Shown here: positions 50,892 to 61,674 of the stretch, in pieces | Layout: each line of letters begins with the position of its first letter | How positions within the stretch are numbered: position 1 is the stretch's first letter | Assembly (NCBI GenBank): GCA_008931825.1 | Contig: QXVZ01003926.1 | Location: 62,001-126,000, forward strand | Source: Phallusia fumigata | Taxonomy: Eukaryota; Chordata; Ascidiacea; Phlebobranchia; Ascidiidae | DNA: 64,000 nucleotides | Direction: 5' to 3' | Program-made: the position numbers and the translations under genes | Notes under the pieces: model-generated | The model's input: the letters and a program-made list of their open reading frames with translations, nothing else | Told to the model about the DNA's origin: nothing | Database searches by the model: none

Positions 50892-52407
50892 TTACTGAGG
50901 GCATGCACTATAACACACGGGATCAGCCACTTCACAATCAAAGCACGTTTTAGGGGTCACTTGATCTGCAAGTATTAAAAAACTGGTTGTCTTTAACATT
51001 TCTTCAAACAACAAAAGTATTAATTTGTACAGCGGATATAACAAAATCATATGGGCGAGTGGTAATTAGGCTCACGGTGGCAAACCTATATATGTGGAGC
51101 ACCGGTTCCCAACCATTTTAGATAAATTTCCCCTTTGCTTATTTTGACAAGAATTGATTTAGTAACATCAAAAAGTTTGAAACCACAGAACTACCCAAAA
51201 ATAAATGCTAACTTAACTAGAAAGTGAAAATTCCTGCCCTTAACCCATAAAATTCATCCCTGGGGCGGAATTGCTCAGCGGTTGGGAACCACTGATATAG
51301 GGGGTCGGACAACTAACATTGATTTAAAACTAAATACATTCTTTTGCAATATGTATGTTCTGAGATCAACAGTCAAATGCTACATGCCAGATGCTAATAA
51401 AAGCTATTGTAGGAGGTTGGAAATGCCCAGTTTGCGGTGACGTACAAACGGACGTGATCCAGGCTTTGCTGCATGGTGCAAATCCCCTATACCTGCAACT
51501 TACATTCAGCACGTTCCCCGACACCAGTGAGGAGAGCTCTTGCACACACCGTGTCTACAATCTGTTGATCTACGTCATCCAGCAGACACACGTACGAGAT
51601 CGCCTTTTTGGCTGCTTCACGGAGTTGTTCCTTAGCTACATCTGAAAATTCCACCGTAGTGTACTACGAAACAAAAAACACTGGTAAGTAAAGCACATTA
51701 ACCCTTACTCGTGTAGCTTTAACGTTGTGTCGAGAGTGCTGTAATACAATTAAACTATACCGATTGTTACACGCGCCAAGGTTTGTGCAGTTACCAAACT
51801 TTTGAAAAAACGTCGTAAATATTTATTGTACAATTAGTACCAGGCCAAATCACACGCAAAGTTCTGTAACATTCTTAAGTTAGGGGTGAGCAACCTTTAT
51901 TAATTAAGAGTCAAATAAAATTAATCCGTATAAACCACCTTTATTAAACTTAATTTCACTTGTTTTTGTTGCAAACTAAAAATGTTAATATTCTGAAAGT
52001 TGAAAGGGTGAAATGTGAAGCGGTGTTAGCCTAAAGATATTAGCATGATTGTTACGTATAATAAATTAGACTTCAGCCGGTTGCGCGATGCACAAACCTA
52101 CGATAGAAACAAAACTTCTTTAAAATCCCGATCTCTTTGCGGGCGACATGTCGTACACTCCTTTAAACTGTTGCAAATGTGACATTCTTAGCCTTAGCTA
52201 ATTGTTACTGATTACGAGTAACTACAAGTCGTGCAGAAAACAGACAAACTCGTTGTATTAACTGACAACATTCTTTGTAACGTGTAAACTTACCCTTGAA
52301 TTAGCTTTTACCGCCTGCAGCTGCTGAATGTAATCATCAGGAACCGAATATCCGCTCACCGCTACTGCACCGAGTGCAAACAAACACAGAACTGTTAAGT
52401 TGTTCAT
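50892..52407 (-). CDS. Six-cysteine secreted peptide, copy B
   Basis: Three exons (52294-52407, 51504-51663, 50892-50965) encode 115 residues. Exon 1: signal peptide MNNLTVLCLFALGAVAVSG, then YSVPDDYIQQLQAVKANSR. Exon 2: FSDVAKEQLREAAKKAISYVC with the second Cys 13 residues on (TVCARAL). Exon 3: TCFDCEVADPVCYSACPQ and stop. Introns are phase 0 and phase 1 with consensus donors (GTAAGT twice). A TATA box (52465-52472) and an AATAAA signal frame the gene, so it looks complete. The signal exon is related to those of C and E but not to A or D. Confidence 0.86.
51100..51294. mobile_element. hAT-like MITE in intron 2 of peptide copy B
   Basis: Ends read CACCGGTTCCCAACC and, inverted, CAGTGGTTCCCAACC, the classic hAT terminus. 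The element is about 195 bp with no coding capacity. Flanking 8-mers ATATGTGG and ATATAGGG may be a worn target-site duplication. It lies in the intron between exons 2 and 3 of copy B. Confidence 0.72.
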
Positions 52408-52464
52408 TTTTTTAAGGTTTTTTTTCGTGAGTAATGATCTGATATACAAGCTAAATGGCGAAGG

Positions 52465-52472
52465 TTTATATA
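52465..52472 (-). promoter_or_regulatory. TATA box of peptide copy B
   Basis: The minus strand reads TATATAAA about 58 nt before the copy B ATG. Aligned TATATA-type boxes occur at the same distance in copies C (about 54222-54229) and E (about 59957-59964), in an otherwise similar upstream block. Confidence 0.65.
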
Positions 52473-52549
52473 TGGCCTGAATTCCCGATTGTAAACAAGA
52501 AATTTATCTGGTCCTTTCGGTGGTTGGGTCACAGATAATGAGAATATTA

Positions 52550-52574
52550 ATTGTCCATTCTAATTCCGGAAAAT
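52550..52574. promoter_or_regulatory. Upstream inverted repeat of copy B (degenerate)
   Basis: ATTGTCCA, a 9-nt spacer, then CGGAAAAT: a weakened version of the perfect ATTGTCCA-N9-TGGACAAT element found at the same place upstream of copies C and E, about 140 nt before the start codon. Confidence 0.45.
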
Positions 52575-53427
52575 TTATTGAAAGCTCGTAGAGATAATTA
52601 AATTTATTGATCGGTTTCGTGTCCAGGTATTTTGACTGGTAGTAATGCGAGACTCATGTGCAAACAACATTTAAATTGCAATGATAGAAAAATGCTGTTT
52701 CTTATTTAGCTTTTTTTGTGCCAAGTCATTTAACTTTATTATTTTGCCATCGTACAAATATCAGAATTTACAAAATTAAATTTAATTAATTGAATTTCCG
52801 TAGGTAGACGACAATGTAATATTTATTTGTTTGCTTTACATATGTCAGAAACAATAATTTTTACAATTGAAATTTTGTGACAAATTAACTGCACGCTAAT
52901 ATTGCGAGACAAACATTTGCCATGTGATTAGGTTCTGGGTAAAATTAAAGCAAACTTAGTAAAATTGATAAGCCAACTTCTCAACATTACTGCAGAGATA
53001 ACAAATGTTTATTGTAAATAAATATACGCATTTCTTTAACCTAACTCTTTTTGTGTCGCTTCTCCACGCTGGACTTTTAATCAAACGCTTTTTAATATCA
53101 TATTAAAAGCATCAATTACTACGTAACATGCTTTACAGTCGCGCCAAACGCATTGGGTTTTGATTTATTACCGTGCATGATAATAACGTAGGTGTGATGT
53201 AATCAACCATGTCTGTTACAAACGCTCGGTTATTAATAAGGACGTGTTTGGTGTTGAAGACACTTTATATTATTTGTTGTATTTTTTACGGCGTTCAAAC
53301 CAGCAACGATCACCGATAATTCTTTTATGCCTGTATATGGGTCGATTACCTCAGACCATTCGTCCAAGAGATCGACCGGCAAAGCGTACTCTCATGCCTT
53401 AGCTTAATCTGTAGCCTGTAGCGTACT

Positions 53428-53442
53428 GACATCTAGCGACAG
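53428..53442 (+). repeat. Interspersed GACATCTAGCGACAG repeat core, copy 1
   Basis: The 15-mer GACATCTAGCGACAG recurs at 54941-54955 and 55495-55509, and with one change at 61505-61519, each time after CACTGACAT/TACTGACAT and before a GACATYATAGTCAA-like stretch. It marks a short dispersed repeat confined here to the peptide array. Confidence 0.7.
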
Positions 53443-53539
53443 ACTGACAAAGTAATCGTAAGTGGTTTGCTGCCTTTGCCTTGCATTTTGATTTTTGGAG
53501 AAATTAAGTCTGATAGGACAAACCTAACAACTTCCCAGC

Positions 53540-53700
53540 ACATACCGCGGGCCGCACTTTAATTTTGATTGACTCTGTTTTGTTTCATACCTAAAACTTT
53601 AATAATTTAAAAAAGAACGTTTCGTTGCACAACCTTGCGTTGAAACAAAAACATTAATTAAAACCTACTCCATTGTGCGGGCCGCAAGTTGCACACCCCT
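53540..53700. repeat. Possible transposon remnant with GCGGGCCGCA ends
   Basis: The stretch is bounded by CCGCGGGCCGCACTTTAA and GTGCGGGCCGCAAGTTGCACACCCCTGC. The right end resembles hAT-type non-autonomous element termini, and a truncated GTTGCACACCCCTG recurs at about 59495 next to exon 1 of copy E. There is no coding capacity. Family assignment is tentative. Confidence 0.35.
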
Positions 53701-54020
53701 GCTTAAAATTGTAGAATTGTAGTATGAGAGACATTCTAAGCATTAGCTAAATTCCTACCGATGTAGGCTATTTACGAGTAACCAATAACCGTGCAGAGAA
53801 CAGACATGCTTATAGGTTATAAAACTTTGTTATTGTACTGTAAAGGCGTTGTGTTAACCTGATATTGTATTTTTTAACTAACACGATTATTAGTAACCAT
53901 TCTCGGTAAGAAGTAGAAACAAAATTAGGGGCAACTGCGACAGAAAACATTTGCCTGCATGATAACTGCAGTTATACGTCACTAAGTACAATGTATTATA
54001 CTTGTAGAGTATAAACTTAC

Positions 54021-54138
54021 CCTTGAATTGTCCCTAACCGCCTTCCAGTTGCTGGATGTAATCATCAGGAACCGAATATCTGCTCACCGCAACTGCACAG
54101 AGTGCAAACAGACACGGAATTGCCATTGAACTGTTCAT
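54021..54138 (-). pseudogene. Orphan signal-peptide exon, copy C
   Basis: This is a clear relative of exon 1 of copy B: MNSSMAIPCLFALCAVAVS followed by YSVPDDYIQQL, with the same upstream TATA block and a GTAAGT donor. The reading frame is interrupted before the donor, and no exon 2 or 3 is found between it and copy B. It is therefore an exon-1 relic. Its closest partner by flanking sequence is exon 1 of copy E, through the segmental duplication. Confidence 0.75.
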
Positions 54139-54310
54139 TTTTAGAGTTGTAGCGTAGCGCTTCACAATATCACAACTTTTTTTGTGAGTAAAGATCTGAT
54201 CTACGAGCTAAATGGCGAAGATTATATATTGCTTGAATTTGAGATTGTAAACAGGAAATTTATTGGGTCCACTTAATTGGCTCATTGGGTCGCAGATAAC
54301 AAGAATATTT

Positions 54311-54335
54311 ATTGTCCACTCTCATTCTGGACAAT
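54311..54335. promoter_or_regulatory. Conserved inverted repeat upstream of copy C
   Basis: ATTGTCCA-CTCTCATTC-TGGACAAT has perfect 8-bp arms about 175 nt before the copy C start codon. The same arms with a slightly different 9-nt spacer occur upstream of copy E. It may be a binding site for a dimeric transcription factor. Confidence 0.55.
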
Positions 54336-54779
54336 TTATTGTGAGCTCAAGAGACTGGTGCAAAGAACATGTAAATTGCAATTATTGATAGTTGCTGTTT
54401 TATATTTACCTTTGTTTTGCCATTCTGCAAAAATTACACAAATAAATTAAATAATTGACTTTCCGTAGGCAGACGATAAGGTTAACATTTTTTTTTCGTT
54501 TTAGGAACACTGTTTAATTAATTATTGTACTATCTAAGCGAGTACGATTTAAATTTTGTGACAAATGAAATTTAAGTTACGAATATATTACGAGACAAAG
54601 ACTTACCGTGTCATGAGGTTCTCGGAAAATTACCCCGAACTAGGTAAGACTGATAAGCACACTTATTTATATTATTAGATAAACTACGAACTTTACAATA
54701 TCAACAAATATACATGTTTCTTTAACCTAACCATTTGTATGTTGAATTATCATGTTGTATTTTAAAAGAAATCTAACCA

Positions 54780-55035
54780 CGTGGGCAGTTTTGGCTCACA
54801 CTCAGACAGCCATTAGGTTACATGTTTTGTGAAAGTTTCAGTGACAAAGTTTAGTTTTTTATTTCTTGAAATCAAGAATCTGCATTAGATTTATGAAATT
54901 TGTACGTAAGGAGAGCGCTTTAGTCTATTTTGCCTTCACTGACATCTAGCGACAGACTGACATCATAGTCAACTGACATCATAGTCAAAACTATTTTCGC
55001 CTTGTAATTGATCTTTAACTTACTTAAAATCGCCT
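54780..55035. repeat. Local repeat, copy R1 (with 17-bp tandem)
   Basis: This block (TTAGGTTACATGTTTTGTG, TTTCAGTGACAAAGTTT, the GACATCTAGCGACAG core, ATTTTCGCCTTGTAATTGAT) aligns with about 61,300-61,620. Just after the core, ACTGACATCATAGTCAA is repeated twice in tandem (54957-54990). A second partial copy of the neighbouring block lies at about 55,240-55,600. Confidence 0.6.
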
Positions 55036-55591
55036 CACGAAGACACCAATGTTTTATGAACTCATTACCAATATGTGGGGCAACAAATCATTTTGTAAGA
55101 TTTCCGAAAAAAGCCGCAATTGCTAATAAAACGTGGCAGCTCGTGTTTTCACCCCAACAAATTTTTGTCGCTAATAGGGGAGCATATATGTTTAAACTAA
55201 CTGTTGGTAAAATGTTGCTCGACATTTGTTTTCGTTTGTGTTAGTTATGCCATAATTGCAATGAGAGCAGAATATCATAGATTTGGCTGGCATTTTTTTC
55301 GAAAATAATGTCACCATAAGCGATGTGGCGGAAGACATTTTTACGCCTCCAGGTCGTTTTTTCTTGTTTGTTTGTCATTATGGTTAATTGCGAAATTGTT
55401 GGTGTTAGCAAATCGTTTTTTTTCTAGGAGTAGCCTACTTCAAGGTCCTATTCCAAAATTTGGGAGGCATGGCCCCAAATTTTTTGCCTTTACTGACATC
55501 TAGCGACAGTTTGATATTATAGTCAAAGTGTATTACTCAGTTTTTTGTAATTAATCTCTCCTAGCTTGAGATCGCTTCACGAGTACGCCAA

Positions 55592-55597
55592 TTTATT
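55592..55597 (-). promoter_or_regulatory. AATAAA polyadenylation signal of peptide copy D
   Basis: The minus strand reads AATAAA about 59 nt past the copy D stop codon (55656-55658). Confidence 0.65.
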
Positions 55598-55655
55598 TTT
55601 TATCATTTGACAAGTACAGAATTACAAGTTGGGGGAAAAGGAGGGAACAAGACGA

Positions 55656-56768
55656 TCACTGTGGGCAGGAATCAAAACAGACGGGATCCGCAACTTCACA
55701 GTCCATGCAAGTGTAAAGTGATGGTGCAGAATATGTACCTGTAAAAAGGGATGTTAAATTGTAACTTTAAAACTTTAAAACCTGATAAAATACCAAGGGT
55801 AACAAAATTAAACGTATTTGTGGATTAGCTGCTAGTTGCTGGCCTGTATGGGACATTGTATGATGCATCAATTCTATGACGTAGCTGAGTTGAGAAAATG
55901 TTATTGTATTTTACTTGTGAGTGAACGAGAGAGTGCCTTTCGACAAATCGTGTCCAGAATAAGAGGGTCAGCATTCTCGTTGAGGCAAAGTTCCTGAATT
56001 GCCAACTTCGCAGCTTCTCTTAGTTGGGTTTTTGCATTTTCCGAAAACTGAGCTCTTGTCATCTGAATATGTTAAATGTGGATGTAAAAAACATGAAGTG
56101 TATGCAAATAGTGTTTTCATGTTAATTAAAGCAAATCACGCTGTTTTTTTGTCACAAAGTGTAACCACATGTATTAATTTATTCCTGCCAGTTATTAAGT
56201 CGAATACACACTGCCTGCATTCTAGTCTTTACAAATACTTTGTACTTCACAAATACTTTATCAGCTGCATTTGTGTTCAGGAATAATTACGTGGGTTTTG
56301 AGCGCCAGCAATTAAAAGTTGTTGTCAAATAATCCGATTAATGTATTCTTATTTATGAGTAGTTCGAAAAATTTCGTAGTCCCACAATTCGAACGATGTT
56401 CTAATAAAATGATGGCTTATTATTCCTATTAATGAATTATTATGTAGGTTTCCAAGATCAACAATACCAATAATATTCGTATAACTTGTTAGTTGTATTG
56501 GTATTCGCACGTGGTTGCAGGATTTCTTCAGATTACCTAATAGAATGAATTGCAAGCAGTATTCATAGTTGCGACGATTATTTGGGAATAAGGCAAATTA
56601 TGTTTAAAAAGCCTCACAGGCATATATAACACACAGTTTGCCAACCCAAATACCTGAACCTACCGGCGGATCTAATTCCATCATTTGTTGATCCTCAAAA
56701 GGAACGGTATGACTATGAGATCCTCCAGAAGCCGCATAAACACATGCAAGTAACAGAACAAACTTCAT
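55656..56768 (-). CDS. Six-cysteine secreted peptide, copy D
   Basis: Three exons (56664-56768, 55915-56062, 55656-55738) encode 111 residues. Exon 1 is a third, unrelated leader: MKFVLLLACVYAASGG, then SHSHTVPFEDQQMMELDPP. Exon 2: FSENAKTQLREAAKLAIQEL, then C-x13-C (LCLNENADPL...TICRKAL). Exon 3: YTCMDCEVADPVCFDSCPQ and stop. Introns are phase 0 and 1. A TATAAAC box at 56834-56840 and an AATAAA at 55592 support an intact gene. Copy F is its near-identical duplicate in exons 2 and 3. Confidence 0.85.
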
Positions 56769-56833
56769 TCTGGTTTAATACTTGATTTCACTCGTAGCCA
56801 CAACCAAAGTGTGTTTTGCGTTTCGTGCAAGTC

Positions 56834-56840
56834 GTTTATA
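56834..56840 (-). promoter_or_regulatory. TATA box of peptide copy D
   Basis: The minus strand reads TATAAAC about 66 nt before the copy D ATG. The surrounding upstream sequence is not related to that of copies B, C and E. Confidence 0.55.
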
Positions 56841-57910
56841 TTCTGCCAAAACTCTGTCAACACGTCAATCTAATTTATTAGTAATTTAATTTAGTAATTT
56901 TAGGACCGTAATCTTGGGAAATTGACACTCGAGAAGCATTTTGTTAACACGTGGTGACATACTTAACAGGTTAATGATGACTTTTGATTGTGAGCATGGG
57001 AGGTACAAATACATGTGACTGACGATAACGATTTATTGTCAAAAAATTCAAAAAAATTTAATTTTTAGCTTCGAAAAAACTCATTATTCGCAAAACTGTG
57101 CCAAGTCAATATAAAATGATACAAATTTTACCAATTTTATCCCTGCTAGAAAATCCAATTAAATTTGTGTTGACATAATTTCTGAAATTAATAAAACGGT
57201 AATTTTCGATTTGGCAACATCTGCTAATGACATCAATTTTGCACGCTTCGTGCACAGCAGTGTCGATCTAATTATTTCTCAAATATACCACGTGTTGACC
57301 AATTACATTGTAAAGTAACACGGCCAAAGTATAGCTGATCCAAAAAATTAAATCTGTAACTCCAGAACTGCTGCTTCATTTAGGTTTAAAACAACACATT
57401 AATGATTCTTTACATTTAATGAAAATTCATTGATGTGCGGTCACAAATGCAGGCAAAGTATGAACGTTTCTTCTAAAAGTTTGTTTCGAACCATGGTATT
57501 TTTTGTTGCCCCCCAACTGCATTAACGTTAAGCAGAGTGGCAGTATTTTACCCAGTTTGTTGCTCCATATATGTCGATAAGCGTTGTAAACGCGAAATTA
57601 TACACCTTGGATTTAACCATAAAGCAAATGTACCAAATTCTAGGGGATTGTAGGTACTTGTTTGGGTAACACACACAAATGTTCAATTTGTTTTTATGAA
57701 CAGCAATATTAACCTATAAAGATTTGTAAAACGAAAACGAACAACATGCTATCTTTTGTGTACAACACGATATTTATAAAAACCCAGTTAAACCCAAACT
57801 AAAACCAAACACCCAGAAACTTGCGAATTAACGCTTTGTATACCAGACAGGAATTGGTGCAGGACCCCGGGTTACCTAATCCCACCGTAAATAGTTTGTT
57901 TTCGGACGTA

Positions 57911-57940
57911 AGGGCAGGAATCCTAACAGACAGGATCATA
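57911..57940 (-). pseudogene. Relic of a peptide last exon (D' )
   Basis: The minus strand preserves the end of the last-exon motif, starting at GATCCTGTCTGTTA (Asp-Pro-Val-Cys) and running to the CCTGCCC of the Ser-Cys-Pro tail. The coding frame is broken and the first half of the motif is gone, so this is a fragment. Its duplicate lies at 63146-63190. Confidence 0.65.
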
Positions 57941-58952
57941 TGACTAAAAAAATAATTGTAATTTGTAATCGTAGGGCTCTTGTGAGCTAGAATTCTGAAA
58001 CTTTTATTGTGTATTTGCAATTTTTTTTATTATTCAACTGATGATGCCGAGAAGCCAAAAGTTACAAAATAACATAGCTAGGATATTTTAATGTAACATA
58101 TGTTTTGGTTTTTTGTAGAATTTTCAAAATAATCTGCATTTGCTAAGAAATATGGCAGCTCCAGTTTTTGCCCCGTAAAGGCTGCTACAAAAACTTTAAA
58201 AAAACGTTTTCACTTTAATACGTCGAGTAAGCCTAAAGGTTTATAAGACTGGATATATTGGTTACAACCTGCTCTCTGTTGAGAGCACTGACGAAAAACA
58301 TTATTAGCCGCATCCATGTTGATATTTCACCAGAAAAATAGGAAAGGACCTGCTTGAACCTGTTGTAATACTAAACTCGAATGACTGAAATGTGTTTAAA
58401 TAACAAACACAAAAATAAAATAAAGACAATAAAAATTTAATTGTGCTTTTCGCCATTGGCGTTTTGCAGTAACTGACAGCATTGTGCCACAGAATTTTTT
58501 TTACATGACAAAAATTTGTAATCTTAATTCTAATCAAAAATGGAATTAATTAAACAGTTTGTCAATATCTGATTTCTGCAGTAAAAAATGTACTTCTCAA
58601 TTTCCCAGTGATCTCCGATTCGGTAACATTATAGGCCAACGCGACAGAAAAATATTTCGGTAGTTCAGTGGTTAAGTTTAATTTTTGTAGGTAGTGTACT
58701 CGAGTTCTATTTGCAAGTATGTTTGACTGAAATAAAACGGCTAAAGATCAAAGACAGGTTCTTAGCTCTTTTGATTCGACAAATATTAAACAATTGACAT
58801 TTACTGCAAATAAAGAATCGTATCGATTCAAAATTTCAGAATAAATGATAATTTTTACGCTAAAATTACAAAAGTGGTAGATAATGCTAGAACGCAATTA
58901 AACAAGTAAAGTGAATAATTATAGAAAGCATACAAAGTTGGTTTGCTAAAAG

Positions 58953-59878
58953 CTAAAATCCGGAAAAGCTCTTCATCGCCTTGTGAGGGCACGTTTCCCA
59001 ACATAAGGGATCCGCAGGTGTGCAATCGATGCAGGTATCAGACGGAGATTCTGTTGGCAAAGCAGTTGCTGAAATTGAAAGTACACAAAAACAAAACCTA
59101 CTGAACAATAAAAATTTTTTGGATGCCTTTTTGCAATATTACAAAAAAGATTTATTTTGTTCAAAAACGTACGTTCGTCAGCAACTGGTTGCGCAAGAAA
59201 CATTTGATGAAATGCCCGATTGCAAATAGTGCTTCTGATTTCCGGCAGGGTTGCATCGCCCAAGCAGAGATAGGAAATCGCCCGAAAGCTTGCTTGGCGA
59301 ATCAGCATTTTTGCCTCATCCGAAAACACAGCTGCCTGCATGAAATAAAAAAGGTAATTTGTTCATAAGTCGAAACGCGTCAACCAGTATACACCATTAA
59401 GTAAAATCCGGCACTAAGCACTTTCTTATGGAAGCACACTTTATCCACAATATGTTAATCTTTATATCCAGCAGACATATATATGACAGCTTTTTTGTTG
59501 CACACCCCTGTTTGAAATTGTCGAGCAAGAGACATTCTAAGCTTTATTCCTTCTAATGTATTTACGAGTAACCAAGAGCCGTGCAGAGCAGAAAGCTCAT
59601 GGATTAAAACATCCTGTTATTGTACTGTAAGGCGTGTTGAAATTATATTTTTTAAACTACTGCGACAGAAACGTGCAAAATTGATGGCAACTGCGACAGA
59701 AACGTAACAGTTATTCGTCAACAAGTGCAAATGTATTTAACTTGTAGAGTATAAACTTATACCTTTGAGTTGTCTTTTACCGCCTGCAGTTGCTGGATGT
59801 ACTCATCAGGAACCGAATATTCGCTCACCACAACTGCACAGAGTGCAAACGACACGGAATTGACATTGAACTGTTCAT
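58953..59878 (-). CDS. Six-cysteine secreted peptide, copy E (exon 1 interrupted)
   Basis: Exons 2 (59173-59335) and 3 (58953-59068) are intact and in phase: VFSDEAKMLIRQASFRAISY with C-x13-C, then DTCIDCTPADPLCWETCPH and a longer tail, KAMKSFSGF, absent in other copies. Exon 1 (59763-59878) is a copy B/C-type leader with YSVPDEYIQQLQAVKDNSK before the donor, but its start and signal part are not in frame with that end in this assembly. It is either a recent pseudogene or a sequence error. E has the most divergent exons 2 and 3 of the array, so those exons were under selection until recently. Confidence 0.68.
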
Positions 59879-60041
59879 TTTTAGAGTTGTAGCGTAGCGC
59901 CTAACAATTCACTTTTTCGTGGGTAAAGATCTGATCTACGAGCAGAATGGCGAAGATTATATATTGCTTAATTTCGGGACTGTAAACAAGAAATTTATTG
60001 AGTCCACTTGGCTTATTAGGTCGCAGATAACGAGAATATTA

Positions 60042-60066
60042 ATTGTCCACTCAAATTCTGGACAAT
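60042..60066. promoter_or_regulatory. Conserved inverted repeat upstream of copy E
   Basis: ATTGTCCA-CTCAAATTC-TGGACAAT: perfect 8-bp arms about 165 nt before the copy E start codon, matching the element upstream of copy C. The spacer has changed while the arms have not. Confidence 0.55.
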
Positions 60067-61610
60067 TTATTGTTAGCCCATTGAGACAACTAAATTGTCC
60101 AGGTATTTTTACTGCTGGTAACCAAAGACACATCTGCAACCACATATAATTTGCAATTGTGGAAATTTGTTTACCTTGTCGCACTAAGACACAACAGTTT
60201 ATTTTTTTGCTATTATACAGGTATCAGAATTTACACAAATAAATTGAAATAATTGACTTTCCGTGGACAGACGACAATGTTACATTTATTTTTGTGTTTT
60301 TACATGTTATAACATGTTTTTGATGCAATATGTTATAATTCATAATTGTAGTATCTTAGGTACATTTAATGTTTTTTAACAATTTAACTTTAAATTACAA
60401 ATATATTACGAGACAAATGCTGTGTGGTTAGGTTCTGGTTTACCGCGGTGTTTTTCATCCATCTTTACGGTCGCGTTAATTACCAAAAGCAAAGCCCTTG
60501 TCCTTTTAATGAAACTAAAATGATAACAAATCATCGAGGTTGTGCTCTCGACATTTCTCCCGCTCCTGACTAACAATTTTAATCAGGTTTAACAACATAA
60601 CGTTGAAGTGCATTGACTATACCAAACTACAGTTATATGGACACGACTTTCGAAGGGACATTGCCCCCCAATCCCCGCCTCACCCTACCCTGTGAACTTG
60701 GGTGACAGGTTTGGTGCTATAGGCGTAATTATGTCTGTATGTTGGTGCCAGATACACTTCGCAGCAGAATAAGTGTTGTTTTCCACAAACAATTTACAAA
60801 TCTCTATCGAATGTTTTTTTTACTTCTTGGTGTTGAATTGGTAAATCGTTTTTATGTGGAAATTCGTTGCATGTTTTTAGTGGGCTGAATTAGACAGAAA
60901 ATTAATTTCCACTTGGTACGATCGGCAGTTTGGTAATGCTATGTGCAAACAAACAGAATTTAGGTAATGCAAACAAACGGTTAGAGTTGGAGCTGTGATT
61001 GTATTTACACACATGATTCTACGACTGTGGTTTTGAAACAAAGCAAAGTCAAAGTTTAAACTGACCACTTGTTCACAGGTTGACCGACATATGTGTTATG
61101 TGTAGGGAGCTTTTTAAAGCTTTCTAAATAGTTTGTGTTTTTAGTTCCGTTATAATTTCAGTGAGAGCAATATATCTCACCAGGCTTGCAAGGTATTTCG
61201 AAAATGATGTCACCTTGGGCAAAATAGTAGAATTTAGCTTTCCGTAGACCGGACGTTGTTTGTTGTTCGTTTTTTTTCTTGTTTATTGTTCGTTTTTCTT
61301 TGTTTGAAAATCGTGCCGGGAGTTTGGCCTTACATTGAGACAACCGTTAAGTTACATGTTTTGTTTCGGTTTCAGTGACTTAGTTTTTCTTTTTATTTTC
61401 TTAAAACAATATTCAGTGTTAGATTTGTGTTTTTATTTGAGAAGTTCGTTTTAGGTTATTTGAAAGCGTTTTCTTACGAACAAACTAAATTTGAAGCCTT
61501 TACTGACATTTAGCGACAGACGGACATTATAACCCAGTGTTGTAGGCTACTACTTTCGCCTTGTAGTTGATTATTACCTATAACTTGCGATCGCTTCACG
61601 AGTACACCAA

Positions 61611-61616
61611 TTTATT
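61611..61616 (-). promoter_or_regulatory. AATAAA polyadenylation signal of peptide copy F
   Basis: The minus strand reads AATAAA about 59 nt past the copy F stop codon, the same place as in copy D. Confidence 0.55.
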
Positions 61617-61674
61617 TTTTATTATTTCACAAAAACAGAATTACAAGTTGGGGGAAATGTAGGGAACAAGACGA

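Larger units (their letters stand above)
53730..58553. repeat. Segmental duplication, unit 1
   Basis: Unit 1 holds exon 1 of copy C, all of copy D and relic D'. It aligns in the same order and orientation with unit 2 (59520-64000, running off the window). The best-preserved part is 57186-58553 against 62508-64000, for example CACGTGTTGACCAATTACAT and GATGTGCGGTCACAAATGCA in both. Identity looks well above 90% there by eye and lower in the left part. Confidence 0.85.

Noticed and set aside
51391-51645. 84-residue plus-strand frame with CPVC
   Set aside because: It is antisense to exon 2 of peptide copy B and its flank, which explains the open frame.
57799-58020. 73-residue minus-strand frame duplicated at 63004-63189
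   Set aside because: Similarity between the two comes from the segmental duplication; the only meaningful coding trace is the last-exon relic, in another frame.
58973-59368. 122-residue minus-strand frame and overlapping plus-strand frames
   Set aside because: These read through the intron of copy E; the correct protein uses the donor at 59172 and a different frame in the last exon.
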